Shown: positions 1 through 8,811 of the stretch, piece by piece | Numbering within the stretch: the stretch's first letter is position 1 | Layout of the letters: the number at the start of each line of letters is the position of its first letter | Source of the DNA: Fundicoccus sp052116145 | Lineage (GTDB): Bacteria; Bacillota; Bacilli; Lactobacillales; Aerococcaceae | NCBI RefSeq assembly: GCF_052116145.1 | Contig: NZ_JBQKLQ010000006.1 | Span: forward strand, 124,001 to 188,000 | DNA: 64,000 nucleotides | Direction of reading: 5' to 3' | Notes under the pieces: generated by a model | The model's database searches: none | The model's input: only the letters and a program-made list of their open reading frames with translations | What the model was told of the DNA's origin: nothing | Made by a program: the position numbers and the translations under genes

Positions 1-2884
1 CGCTACCGAAACCTGATTTCAGTTCATTACGGACTTCATCAGAGAAGACGCCAACTGAGTCTGTATCGATCATCCATAGTTGGTCAGCAGCTTGAACGTC
101 TTGATCGGTTTCGTCCCCTTCAAAGGTAATCCAACCTTCACCGATCATCAACATGTTTGGATTCAAAGCTGCGGCTGAATCAAAAGCTTCTTGGATTGCT
201 TCCGCATCATGGTCACCCATCATATCGAAACGGAAACCATCGACTTTAAATTCGTCCACCCAATATTTAATTGAATCGACCATAACACGGCGTGCCATAT
301 GGTGAGTCGTACCTAAACGTCCTCCACCAAAACTTTCGCGCGGTGTACCATCTGCATCCATAAAGTGGTAATAGTTAGGCTCTAAATCTTCGAATAAGTG
401 TGTTTGTGCCGTATGATTGTAGACAACGTCAAGAATCACACCCATATCGCGTTTATGAATTTCGTTAATTAATGATTTAAATTCTTCAATTCGTTTGGCT
501 GGGTCTTCAGGATTTTCTGAATACATCCCGGTTAACGAGAAGTAACTTTGCGGGTCATAACCCCAGTTATAGTTTTGATCCGTTGAGGCATAATCTAAAC
601 TACGCTCACCGTTAGCAAAATCATTGGCAAAATAATAACTCATTACAGGTAGTAGCTGAATATGAGTCACGCCTAATGATTCAATATAGTCGAGTTTATC
701 AATAAAAGCTGCGAACGTTCCAAATTGAGCAGTTAATTCACCTTCAATCGAAGGATCTGACGTAAAGTCTCGCACGTGGACCTCATAAATAATCGCATCT
801 TCACGTTTTTCATAACCCGGAATATCTGCATAGTCTAACTCGGGACCAATGGTTGATGGGTTGATAATGGCTGCTTTAGCAATATTATGTTCTGCTGTTA
901 GATTGTCCCAAGCGGCTAAGGATTTGGCGTAAGGATCTAGCGCTAAGACTGTTTCGTCGCCACGCACGATTTCTAAATGGTAGTAGTAACCAGTTAGATC
1001 AGTTAAATCTGTTGTTTCTTCATTTAACTCAAGACGCCAAACGCCACGATCTTCTTTCGTCATCGCCAGGCTGTTGACCGTTCTATTTTGATCAGTTTTG
1101 TCGTATAGGACGATATTGACTTGGTCTGCACTTGGTGACCAGAAGGCCATTTCGGCTGTTCCATCTTCGTTTAAGGCCATGCCGAGTTCGCCGTCATAAG
1201 CGTACAATTCGTCCTTGATACGCCAACCGAGTTGTAAAGCTAAGCTTTGGTCGCCGTGTTGGACAGTATAAGGAGCTTCTAGGTAATCGAAAGCTCCGGT
1301 TAATTGGATTTTACCTGTTTCAGCATCAATCACTACCCCCGTTACTTCAACTTGCTTGCCGGCAGCATCGACGATTGTCACTTCTTCTAAAATCGCTGTT
1401 TCGCTCAGAGACTCAACCGAACTATAATTCAGTTCGATTTGTGAATCCGAGATGATTTCCGCTGTTTCTAAGCGGTCCACTCGGGCGTAATATGGATTCG
1501 TATAGACAGTTTGGTCTAAGTCTTTAATAAACACTTGGCTGTGTGTCTCGCGGTCGTTAAATGTCATGTCGTTTGATTGCTCTCCTGTGTCGCGGTTGAC
1601 GATTAAGAAATTGATGTTGCTAGCAGCTTCAGTGAGTGATACATCAACGTAACGGCCAAAAGCACCTTCGTTGATAAACTCATGAGCACCGGTCGGCCAT
1701 TCGGTTGTTGGTTCGGCTACATCGCCCCAAGCCCACAAGCCCCATCCGTCATAATTGCCATCTTCGCGGTAATAATTGATTCTAAGTAGTCCCTCGTCTT
1801 CTAATGCTTCATATAAACTAATGCTAAATTCTTCGTCTGCCGTATTAATATACGCTTGATTCATCGTTGGTGATAGTAAATCAATCGATAAGTCAGGTGA
1901 TATATTAGCACCTGTTCGTGAATTAATCAAGAACTGGATTATTTGCGCATTATCTTTTAATTCAATGTCTAAATAGTGACCATAAGCGGTCGCGGTTGCT
2001 TCATTAAATGACGTCGCCCCATCAGGCCAACCACCTACTGTGTCAGAAGGTGTCGACACGTCACCCCAATACCATAAGCCGTAAGTGTCTAATTGTTCTG
2101 TTGTTAGACCTTCGAAATTCAAGCGAAAATAGCCCTCTTCGATCGGTGCGACAGCTTCAGTATCAGTAGCTGCTGTAGTTGAAACTTCTGTTGTTTCTGA
2201 AGTTTCAGTTTCAGCAGCGGCATCGGTTTCTGGCGGTTTCACTTCGTCGGTTTCTGTAGCAGCAAAGACACGATTTCTAGCCATTGTGAACATTGTTGGC
2301 GTTTCTGTTGGTTCAGTTGCCTCTGGGACCTCTGTTGTTTCTGAAGTTGTTTCTGCAGTTTCTGCAGTTGCTTCTGTTGGTTCAGTAGTTACTTCTGTTG
2401 GTTCTGCAGTTGCTTCTGTTGCTTCAGTAGTTGCTTCTGCAATAATATCTGTTTCGACTTGCGTTTCAATCAGTTCGGTCGAATCGTCAGTAGCCACTGT
2501 CATTAGGGACTCAACTGAGTCTGACGGCGTTGGTGCAAGTTCAGTTAATACTTCCCTTTCCTCTTCAGACTGAACGGTTTCAAAGGCTAAGTTTGATTGA
2601 GCTGTTTCAAATTCAACTTCTGGCATGGTGATCGAATCAATAGTATCGGTCGCTTCTTCATTCTGCTCTGATTGTGCTTCACTTATTGGTTCGACTGGAG
2701 TCGAAAGCGTGGCATCAGACAAAGTTTCTGCATGCACTTGGGTCAACAAAAAGTTACTTGAAAAAATCAAACCGGTCGCTACTGCAACAGACACGACCCC
2801 TACTTTCATTTTTCTAATGCCATACCTTACCTGTTTATCGACTGGTTGCTCAGCTCGAAGTCCTTGCTTTTCATTAATAATCAC
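1..2884 (-). CDS. pulA: Type I pullulanase, surface-exported (3' end outside window)
   Basis: Debranching enzyme that hydrolyses alpha-1,6 links in pullulan, glycogen or starch outside the cell. The frame opens with GTG (2884-2882), 5 nt after GGAGG. The first 40 residues form a YSIRK-type signal (YGIRK, then MKVGVVSVAVATGLIF) ending near VHA. Residues about 40-210 are a low-complexity Glu/Thr/Ser/Ala linker. Two CBM41-like starch-binding modules follow, marked by YGLWYWGDV and WGLWAWGDV. The GH13 catalytic part shows YNWGYDP, region I DVVYNHT, region II DGFRFDMMG (nucleophile Asp) and GEGW (acid/base Glu). The C-terminus, including any LPXTG anchor, lies before base 1. At least 961 codons are present. 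Assignment to type I pullulanase is firm; cell-wall anchoring is inferred from the signal type. Confidence 0.95.
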   Translation of the reverse strand, partial: MIINEKQGLRAEQPVDKQVRYGIRKMKVGVVSVAVATGLIFSSNFLLTQVHAETLSDATLSTPVEPISEAQSEQNEEATDTIDSITMPEVEFETAQSNLAFETVQSEEEREVLTELAPTPSDSVESLMTVATDDSTELIETQVETDIIAEATTEATEATAEPTEVTTEPTEATAETAETTSETTEVPEATEPTETPTMFTMARNRVFAATETDEVKPPETDAAAETETSETTEVSTTAATDTEAVAPIEEGYFRLNFEGLTTEQLDTYGLWYWGDVSTPSDTVGGWPDGATSFNEATATAYGHYLDIELKDNAQIIQFLINSRTGANISPDLSIDLLSPTMNQAYINTADEEFSISLYEALEDEGLLRINYYREDGNYDGWGLWAWGDVAEPTTEWPTGAHEFINEGAFGRYVDVSLTEAASNINFLIVNRDTGEQSNDMTFNDRETHSQVFIKDLDQTVYTNPYYARVDRLETAEIISDSQIELNYSSVESLSETAILEEVTIVDAAGKQVEVTGVVIDAETGKIQLTGAFDYLEAPYTVQHGDQSLALQLGWRIKDELYAYDGELGMALNEDGTAEMAFWSPSADQVNIVLYDKTDQNRTVNSLAMTKEDRGVWRLELNEETTDLTDLTGYYYHLEIVRGDETVLALDPYAKSLAAWDNLTAEHNIAKAAIINPSTIGPELDYADIPGYEKREDAIIYEVHVRDFTSDPSIEGELTAQFGTFAAFIDKLDYIESLGVTHIQLLPVMSYYFANDFANGERSLDYASTDQNYNWGYDPQSYFSLTGMYSENPEDPAKRIEEFKSLINEIHKRDMGVILDVVYNHTAQTHLFEDLEPNYYHFMDADGTPRESFGGGRLGTTHHMARRVMVDSIKYWVDEFKVDGFRFDMMGDHDAEAIQEAFDSAAALNPNMLMIGEGWITFEGDETDQDVQAADQLWMIDTDSVGVFSDEVRNELKSGFGS

Positions 2885-2901
2885 AAACCCCTCCCAAAAT
2901 A

Positions 2902-2915
2902 TGAAAACGTTATCT
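2902..2915 (-). promoter_or_regulatory. Putative CcpA cre box upstream of pullulanase
   Basis: The 14-mer TGAAAACGTTATCT matches 13 of 14 positions of the cre consensus TGWAANCGNTNWCA. It lies between the putative -10 box and the pullulanase ribosome binding site, where bound CcpA would act as a roadblock. Carbon catabolite repression of a starch-degrading enzyme fits. Binding is inferred. Confidence 0.7.
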
Positions 2916-2924
2916 TTGAAAATA

Positions 2925-2951
2925 ATTATAGCAAACCCTTTCACGAAAGGG
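2925..2951 (-). promoter_or_regulatory. Putative pullulanase promoter with overlapping palindrome
   Basis: On the minus strand TGCTATAAT is an extended -10 box (TATAAT at 2930-2925). No good -35 is visible. Just upstream, at 2936-2951, is a perfect palindrome CCCTTTC-AC-GAAAGGG with 7-bp arms, placed where an activator or repressor would contact the -35 zone. A sugar-responsive regulator such as a MalR-like protein is one possibility, but the site is not recognised with certainty. The rest of the gap up to 3216 holds only the hairpin at 3145-3163. Confidence 0.5.
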
Positions 2952-3144
2952 GGACTTCTGAGCCATTCTGTTACCGCTAACAAATAATATCATAAAAAAA
3001 TTGACGCCATATATAGTACTTAATCTGTTTGATTTAAAGCTTTCTAACTGTTTTTTTCACTGTCTACTTGAAAAGGGAGTCGATCAATGATTGATGTGTG
3101 TTTACTTTTTTATTGGTAGGATACGATTAAATTACCCTAAAGGT

Positions 3145-3163
3145 CGTGGCGGTTTTGGCCACG
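3145..3163. repeat. Isolated GC-rich hairpin resembling the 22 kb repeats
   Basis: CGTGGC, a 7-nt loop and GCCACG form a short hairpin without a T-run, so it is not a typical terminator. Its sequence (TCGTGGCG...CCACGA...CGAT) resembles the core of the 74-bp repeats at 22125 and 22279. It may be a solitary, diverged copy of that family. Confidence 0.35.
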
Positions 3164-3216
3164 AAACGATCCCACTAGAAAATTTAATTCAACCATACGC
3201 TTAATCGGCCTATTTT

Positions 3217-3249
3217 GTTTACCTTAAGTTAATCTAAATCTATTATACT
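3217..3249 (+). promoter_or_regulatory. Promoter and putative response-regulator operator of the two-component system
   Basis: The 19-mer GTTTACCTTAAGTTAATCT (3217-3235) contains two direct half-sites, GTTTA and GTTAA, 11 bp apart, the geometry usual for OmpR-family regulators. A -10 box TATACT lies at 3244-3249, starting 27 bp after the motif begins, and there is no consensus -35. The same motif at the same distance from a -10 box occurs at 5096 before the exporter genes. This suggests that the regulator activates both its own gene and the transporter. Confidence 0.7.
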
Positions 3250-3268
3250 AGTGAGTGAGGTGAGACGA

Positions 3269-3946
3269 ATGTTTAGATTATTAGTTGTAGAAGATGATAA
3301 AAATACACGTGAACTAATCAAAGCTATCTTAGAAGCGGAACATTACTCTGTATTTACAGCTGAGAATGGCGAATTAGCTTTAGCTTTAATGGAAAATGAA
3401 CATATCGATTTAGTCGTTCTAGATGTTATGATGCCCCACATGGATGGCTATGAATTCACAAAAGCTTTGCGAACAATGGACAATGATCTGCCTATCCTAA
3501 TGGTATCTGCCAAGCAATTGCCTCAAGACCGAAAACTTGGCTTTATTGCTGGTATCGATGATTTTATGACGAAACCTTTCGATGAAGAGGAACTTTTATT
3601 ACGTATCACGGCTTTATTAAGACGGGCCAAAATTACCTCTGAACGGCGCATCATTATTGGTGAGGTGACCTTGGACTTTGATAGTTATACTGTCAGTCGT
3701 TCAAATGAAGAAAGTCAAACCTTACCCCAAAAAGAATTTCAATTGTTATATAAACTGCTCTCCTATCCGGGGACAATTTTTACCCGTATTCAGCTAATGG
3801 ATGAAATCTGGGGCGTCGATAGTGATACTGGTTGGGAAACAGTAACGGTACATATTGCAAAACTAAGAAAACGTTTCTCGGACTGGCCTGAATTCAAATT
3901 GGAAGCAGTGCGAGGTTTGGGCTACCGGGCGGTGAAGTTACTATGA
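3269..3946 (+). CDS. OmpR/PhoB-family response regulator
   Basis: DNA-binding response regulator of 225 residues. The receiver domain (about 1-115) shows the acidic pair ED at 8-9, the phospho-acceptor Asp52 in VVLDVMMP and the conserved Lys in MTKPF. The C-terminal winged-helix domain (about 125-225) ends with the typical VRGLGYR hairpin. The ATG at 3269 was chosen because GAGGTGAG sits 4-5 nt before it; a GTG 18 bp upstream overlaps that site and is unlikely. The stop overlaps the kinase start (ATGA), so the two are translationally coupled. A duplicated operator suggests it controls itself and the downstream exporter. Confidence 0.95.
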   Translation: MFRLLVVEDDKNTRELIKAILEAEHYSVFTAENGELALALMENEHIDLVVLDVMMPHMDGYEFTKALRTMDNDLPILMVSAKQLPQDRKLGFIAGIDDFMTKPFDEEELLLRITALLRRAKITSERRIIIGEVTLDFDSYTVSRSNEESQTLPQKEFQLLYKLLSYPGTIFTRIQLMDEIWGVDSDTGWETVTVHIAKLRKRFSDWPEFKLEAVRGLGYRAVKLL

Positions 3947-5073
3947 CGAGGCACCAACACCCTCATCAAATCAAAGAAAAGCGTCATATCTTTTTCAAAC
4001 ATATATTGCTGCCTCGCACCATTTTAACGATCTTATTTACTTTTATTGTCTTTATCATTCTAGTGATTACAATGTTCTTAGTGGGTTTAATTATGCTGCT
4101 GCTGGTTCAAACGCAAATTTTAGCTGAAACATCTTTGGCTAATTTTCATTATATGCCGATTATAATTTTTGCGATTGTCAGTATTGTGATTGGCACTTTG
4201 GTTACTACCCTCTTTAGTTCAATCCCTTTGAAACCCGTTCATATTCTAATTGAAGGGATGGATCAACTTGCTCATGGCAACTTTGATGCACGAATCACTT
4301 TGGGGAATAATCAACTGGCACAGCGTTTAGAAAATAGTTTTAACCAAATGGCCGAAGAACTAGGTCAGACAGAAATGTTGCGTTCAGACTTCATCAACAA
4401 TTTTTCTCATGAATTCAAGACGCCGATTATGTCCATTCGCGGTTTTGCGAAGTTACTGCAAAAAAATCATTTGCCTGAAGAAAAACGGGCTGAATATTTA
4501 GCCATTATTATCGATGAAATGACACGACTAGCTGATTTATCGACCAATGCCCTTAATTTAACCAAAATTGAGAATCAGATTATTCTGACAGAGGTGACGT
4601 CTTTCAATTTATCAGAACAATTGCGCAATTCGATTCTATTACTCGAACAAAAATGGGCGCAAAAACAGCTAAGGATTCTTCCAGAATTCGATGAGTATAC
4701 AATTGATGCCAATGAAGAGTTATTGAAGCAAGTTTGGATTAATTTATTAGACAATGCGATTAAATTCTCTCCAGAAAATAAATCCATCCGCATCACCCTA
4801 GAAGCTATTGATGAGTTTTATCACGTTAATATTTACAATACAGGCCCAGTGATTGAGGAAGAAAACTTACGTAAGTTATTTAACAAGTATTGGCAAGCCG
4901 ATTCATCTCATTCTGGTTCTGGTTCTGGTATAGGTTTATCAATCGCCAAAAGCGTGGTTGATTTACATAATGGCCAGATTATTGTTGACAGTCGTCCGCA
5001 ATGGACTCGTTTTTCAGTGAATCTACCGCAACATGCCGAAAGTCAACCCCACTATAATTCTAAGATTAACTAA
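3943..5073 (+). CDS. Sensor histidine kinase
   Basis: Membrane histidine kinase of 376 residues, partner of the preceding regulator. Two transmembrane helices lie at about 28-55 and 71-92 with only a short loop between them, so there is almost no extracellular sensor domain. A HAMP domain follows, then the dimerisation helix with the phospho-acceptor His156 in FSHEFKTP, the N box (NLLDNAIKFSPE) and the G box (GSGIGLSIAKS). Kinases with such a small outside loop often sense in the membrane or through an associated transporter. Because the neighbours are an exporter pair, a lipophilic toxic compound is a plausible signal; the ligand is unknown. The arrangement resembles enterococcal ChtRS with EfrEF, but orthology is not shown. 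Confidence 0.93.
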   Translation: MTRHQHPHQIKEKRHIFFKHILLPRTILTILFTFIVFIILVITMFLVGLIMLLLVQTQILAETSLANFHYMPIIIFAIVSIVIGTLVTTLFSSIPLKPVHILIEGMDQLAHGNFDARITLGNNQLAQRLENSFNQMAEELGQTEMLRSDFINNFSHEFKTPIMSIRGFAKLLQKNHLPEEKRAEYLAIIIDEMTRLADLSTNALNLTKIENQIILTEVTSFNLSEQLRNSILLLEQKWAQKQLRILPEFDEYTIDANEELLKQVWINLLDNAIKFSPENKSIRITLEAIDEFYHVNIYNTGPVIEEENLRKLFNKYWQADSSHSGSGSGIGLSIAKSVVDLHNGQIIVDSRPQWTRFSVNLPQHAESQPHYNSKIN

Positions 5074-5095
5074 TAAGTTATAAATTTTTCTGAAA

Positions 5096-5128
5096 GTTTA
5101 GCTTCAGTTAATCTTTAAGAGGTATGAT
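5096..5128 (+). promoter_or_regulatory. Promoter and putative response-regulator operator of the ABC exporter
   Basis: GTTTAGCTTCAGTTAATCT (5096-5114) differs from the motif at 3217 at only two positions and again contains GTTTA and GTTAA 11 bp apart. A -10 box TATGAT lies at 5123-5128, 27 bp after the motif start, exactly as in the first copy. Its presence between kinase and transporter suggests a separate, inducible transcript for the exporter. Confidence 0.7.
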
Positions 5129-5156
5129 TTCCTGTACAGAAAGAAAGGAGCATATA

Positions 5157-6914
5157 ATGATTAAAATATTTAAAAATTTCACAAAAAAAGAATCTTTTCT
5201 CACTTTAATGAGTGTTTTACTGATTGTCGTTCAAGTATGGCTAGATTTAAAATTGCCAGACTATATGAGCGAAATTACCCTTTTGGTGCAAACTCAAGGG
5301 AGTAACTTATCCGACATTTACCGCGCAGGAGGCATGATGTTACTGTGTGCCTTTGGGAGTTTAATTACAGCGGTCCTTGTTGCGATTACCGCTGCAAGAA
5401 TTTCAACTAATTTCGGTGCCAATTTAAGACGCAATTTATTTACTAAAGTTTTAGATTTCTCATTGGAAGAAATTAGTTTGTTTTCTACCTCTAGTTTAAT
5501 TACTCGCTCAACGAATGATATTACACAAATTCAAATGTTAATTATCATGGGCTTACAAGCGATTGTAAAAGCACCTATCTTAGCTTTTATGGCTATTTCT
5601 AAGATTACCGGTAAAAGCTGGCAATGGTCTCTTGTGACTGCAATTGCCGTAGTTGTTCTATTAGTGGTCGTGTTAGGTATTCTTGCTTTAGCTATGCCTA
5701 AATTCAAGTTACTTCAAAAATTAACTGACCGTCTAACTCACGTGACCCGTGAAAACTTAACAGGTTTAAGAGTCGTGAGAGCTTACAATGCGGAGGATTA
5801 CCAAGAAGATCGTTTCGAAGTGGTCAACACTGACTTAACAAATACCCAGTTATTCACCACACGTACCATGGCCTTTATGATGCCCTTTATCCAATTAGTG
5901 ATGAGTGGTCTTTCTCTTGCCATCTATTGGGTGGGTGCCATTGTCATTAATGAAGCGGGTTTATTCGATCGTTTACCCCTGTTCTCAGATATGATTGTCT
6001 TTTCTTCTTATGCCATGCAAATTGTGATGGCCTTTATGATGTTAGTGATGATTTTCTTAATCGTCCCTCGTGCATCCGTTTCAGCTAAAAGAATTTTAGA
6101 AGTGTTAGACACGAAACCAACGATTACAGATGGCAATATCTCTGAATCTGTTTTAGATTCTGCTGGCTCGATTGAATTTAAAAATGTTAGCTTTAAATAC
6201 CCAGATGCACAAAATTATGTGCTTCAAGACATCAATTTTGTTGCCAACCCTGGAGAAACCGTTGCTTTCATTGGTGCGACTGGTTCTGGTAAAACAACGT
6301 TAGTTAACTTGATTCCACGTTTCTTTGATGCCACTAAAGGTGAAGTCTTATTAAATGGTATAAATGTCAAAGACTATAGCCAAGAAAACTTACATGACCA
6401 AATTGGTTATGCGTCTCAAAAAGCGAGTCTGTTTGAAGGCACCATTAAATCTAATGTGTTGTATGGTCAGAATAAACAGGCCAAAACGTTAGATTCTGAT
6501 ATTGTAGAAGCTTTAGATATAGCTCAAGCTAATGAGTTTGTTGAATCTTTAGAAGATGGTTATGATTCCGAAGTGACTGCTGGAGGAACTAATCTTTCAG
6601 GTGGACAAAAACAACGTATCTCGATTGCTCGTGCGATTGCCCGTCAAGCAGATGTCTTAATCTTTGATGATTCATTCTCAGCTTTAGATTACCGTACGGA
6701 TCGTCAATTACGTCAAGCGTTACGTGAAGAACGTGCCAATAAAACGAAATTAATTGTAGCCCAAAGAATTGGTACGATTAAAGATGCTGATCGAATCATT
6801 GTATTAGATGAAGGTCGTATCGTCGGAAACGGTCGTCACGAAGAATTAATGGAAAGCTGTGAAGTTTATCAAGAAATTGCTTACTCTCAGCTATCGAAGG
6901 AGGAATTAGCCTAA
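5157..6914 (+). CDS. ABC exporter half-transporter, degenerate-site subunit
   Basis: First half of a heterodimeric multidrug-type exporter, 585 residues: six-helix transmembrane domain (about 1-315), then the ATPase domain. The nucleotide-binding domain has Walker A GATGSGKTT and signature LSGGQ, but the Walker B is followed by Asp (IFDDSFSALD) and the switch position is Gln (VAQRIGTI) instead of Glu and His. This marks the degenerate ATP site typical of EfrA, LmrC and TM287-like subunits. The start was placed at ATG 5157 behind AAAGGAG; the longer frame from 5124 begins inside the -10 box. It overlaps the second subunit by one base (TAATG). Confidence 0.93.
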   Translation: MIKIFKNFTKKESFLTLMSVLLIVVQVWLDLKLPDYMSEITLLVQTQGSNLSDIYRAGGMMLLCAFGSLITAVLVAITAARISTNFGANLRRNLFTKVLDFSLEEISLFSTSSLITRSTNDITQIQMLIIMGLQAIVKAPILAFMAISKITGKSWQWSLVTAIAVVVLLVVVLGILALAMPKFKLLQKLTDRLTHVTRENLTGLRVVRAYNAEDYQEDRFEVVNTDLTNTQLFTTRTMAFMMPFIQLVMSGLSLAIYWVGAIVINEAGLFDRLPLFSDMIVFSSYAMQIVMAFMMLVMIFLIVPRASVSAKRILEVLDTKPTITDGNISESVLDSAGSIEFKNVSFKYPDAQNYVLQDINFVANPGETVAFIGATGSGKTTLVNLIPRFFDATKGEVLLNGINVKDYSQENLHDQIGYASQKASLFEGTIKSNVLYGQNKQAKTLDSDIVEALDIAQANEFVESLEDGYDSEVTAGGTNLSGGQKQRISIARAIARQADVLIFDDSFSALDYRTDRQLRQALREERANKTKLIVAQRIGTIKDADRIIVLDEGRIVGNGRHEELMESCEVYQEIAYSQLSKEELA

Positions 6915-8701
6915 TGCAACACGGACCTGCAAGTGGCAGAATAACTGCCAAATCTAGTAACTTTAAAGAAACTTGGGGTAAATTATTAAATTATTTTAAT
7001 CAGTATTGGTTGATAATGATTCTTGCCCTATTGGCTTCTTCAATCGGATCGATTCTTACCTTAATTGGTCCAGATAAATTATCTGAACTAACTGATATCA
7101 TCACTAAAGGTATGATGTCTGAAATTGATATGAAGGCCATTCAATCGATTGGCTGGACCTTAGTTTTTTTCTATGGGCTGTCAGCTGTTTTATCCTTAAG
7201 CCAAGGTTTTATTATGGCGACTGTCACTCAACGTATTTCTAAAAGTTTACGTACTGATTTATCTACAAAAATCAATGACTTACCGATTGCCTATTTTGAT
7301 AAACATACGACAGGGGATATTCTTTCTCGTGTAACGAATGATATTGATACAATTTCTCAATCATTGAACCAAAGTATCTCCACCTTAGTCACTGCGATTA
7401 CCATGTTAGTTGGGTCATTAGTGATGATGTTTTTAACGAATGTCATTTTAACTATTACTGCGATTGTTTCTACGTTAATCGGTTTTGCTTTAATGATGCT
7501 GATTATGATGAATTCGCAAAAATTCTTTAAACGTCAACAAAAGGATTTAGGCGAAATTAATGGTCATATTGAAGAAATTTACTCTAACCATCAAACAGTA
7601 AAAGTTTATAATGGAGATGAAGATGCGATTAATCATTTCAATACGATTAACCATTCGCTTCAAGATAGCGGCTTTAAAGCTCAAAGTTTATCTGGTTTAA
7701 TGATGCCTATTATGGGCTTCGTGGGTAACTTAGGTTATGTTGCTGTATGTATTGTGGGGGCGATTTTAGCTTTCAGAGGCGACATTAGTTTTGGTGTGAT
7801 TGTAGCTTTCATTTTATACGTTCGTTTCTTCACTCAACCGTTGAGTCAATTAGCTCAAGCCAGTCAAGCGTTACAATCTACTGCTGCTGCTGCTGAACGT
7901 GTCTTTGAAATGTTAGAAACTGAAGAAATGGTAGATGAAACTGAAAAAGTTGAAACGCTTAGCAATATTAAAGGCGATGTTAGCTTTGAAAATGTTAGTT
8001 TCTCTTATCCTAATTCAGACAAAGCAGTCATTCACGACTTCTCAGCTCAAGCCAAAGCTGGCCAGAAGATTGCGATTGTCGGACCTACTGGTGCTGGTAA
8101 AACTACCATTATCAACTTACTTATGCGTTTTTACGAAGTGAGTGGAGGATCAATTAAAATTGATAACATCCCGACCGCAGATTTGAAACGTGAAACTGTC
8201 CGTGATCAATTCAGTATGGTTCTGCAAGATACGTGGATTTTCAATGGTACAGTTCGAGAAAACCTTGTTTACTCCATCCAAAACGTTAGTGATGAAAAAG
8301 TGATTGAAGCAAGTAAAGCGGTTGGTTTAGACCACTATATCTCTACTTTGACCCATGGCTATGATACGGTCTTGAATGATCAAGTCAGTTTATCAGAGGG
8401 ACAAAAACAACAGATTACGATTGCACGTGCAATGATTGCTGATAAGCCAATGCTGATTTTGGATGAGGCTACTAGTTCTGTTGATACGAGGACTGAGCTA
8501 CACATTCAACAAGCGATGGACCAATTAATGACCGGTCGCACATCCTTTATTATTGCTCACCGTCTATCCACTATTAAGAATGCCGATTTGATTCTTGTCA
8601 TGAAAGACGGCGATATCATCGAAAGTGGCAATCATGACTACTTAATGACCCATGGTGAGTTCTATGCCAAGTTATATAATAGTCAGTTTGAAGTTGCTTA
8701 A
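6914..8701 (+). CDS. ABC exporter half-transporter, catalytic-site subunit
   Basis: Second half of the heterodimeric exporter, 595 residues, with six predicted membrane helices (about 30-330) and an ATPase domain. Walker A GPTGAGKTT, Walker B with catalytic Glu (LILDEATSSVD) and switch His (IAHRLSTI) are canonical, whereas the signature is altered to LSEGQ. With the LSGGQ of its partner it completes one competent ATP site; the other site is degenerate. Its stop is followed within 50 bp by a hairpin. Substrate unknown; the linked two-component system suggests an induced drug or antimicrobial exporter. Confidence 0.93.
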   Translation: MQHGPASGRITAKSSNFKETWGKLLNYFNQYWLIMILALLASSIGSILTLIGPDKLSELTDIITKGMMSEIDMKAIQSIGWTLVFFYGLSAVLSLSQGFIMATVTQRISKSLRTDLSTKINDLPIAYFDKHTTGDILSRVTNDIDTISQSLNQSISTLVTAITMLVGSLVMMFLTNVILTITAIVSTLIGFALMMLIMMNSQKFFKRQQKDLGEINGHIEEIYSNHQTVKVYNGDEDAINHFNTINHSLQDSGFKAQSLSGLMMPIMGFVGNLGYVAVCIVGAILAFRGDISFGVIVAFILYVRFFTQPLSQLAQASQALQSTAAAAERVFEMLETEEMVDETEKVETLSNIKGDVSFENVSFSYPNSDKAVIHDFSAQAKAGQKIAIVGPTGAGKTTIINLLMRFYEVSGGSIKIDNIPTADLKRETVRDQFSMVLQDTWIFNGTVRENLVYSIQNVSDEKVIEASKAVGLDHYISTLTHGYDTVLNDQVSLSEGQKQQITIARAMIADKPMLILDEATSSVDTRTELHIQQAMDQLMTGRTSFIIAHRLSTIKNADLILVMKDGDIIESGNHDYLMTHGEFYAKLYNSQFEVA

Positions 8702-8744
8702 AGAAACAGTCAACCCTTTAGCTAGTTGCTTCTACTGATATAAA

Positions 8745-8795
8745 AACATCCTCCCATCCCGCTGTGTGTGATAGCGAATAGGAGGTTGTTTTATT
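8745..8795 (+). terminator. Terminator after the exporter genes
   Basis: AACATCCTCC pairs with GGAGGTTGTT (one mismatch) around an inner CGCT/AGCG stem, followed by TTTTATTG. Confidence 0.7.
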
Positions 8796-8811
8796 GTGTC
8801 TAATTTTTTAA

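Noticed and set aside
2286..2987. Plus-strand Ser/Val-rich open frames opposite the pullulanase N-terminus
   Set aside because: Antisense shadows of the Thr/Glu/Ala-rich linker; no ribosome binding sites.
3251..3268. Upstream GTG start for the response regulator
   Set aside because: It would place the start within the GAGGTGAG ribosome binding site of the ATG at 3269.
5124..5156. Upstream ATG start for the first exporter subunit
   Set aside because: The codon lies within the inferred -10 box TATGAT and has no ribosome binding site.
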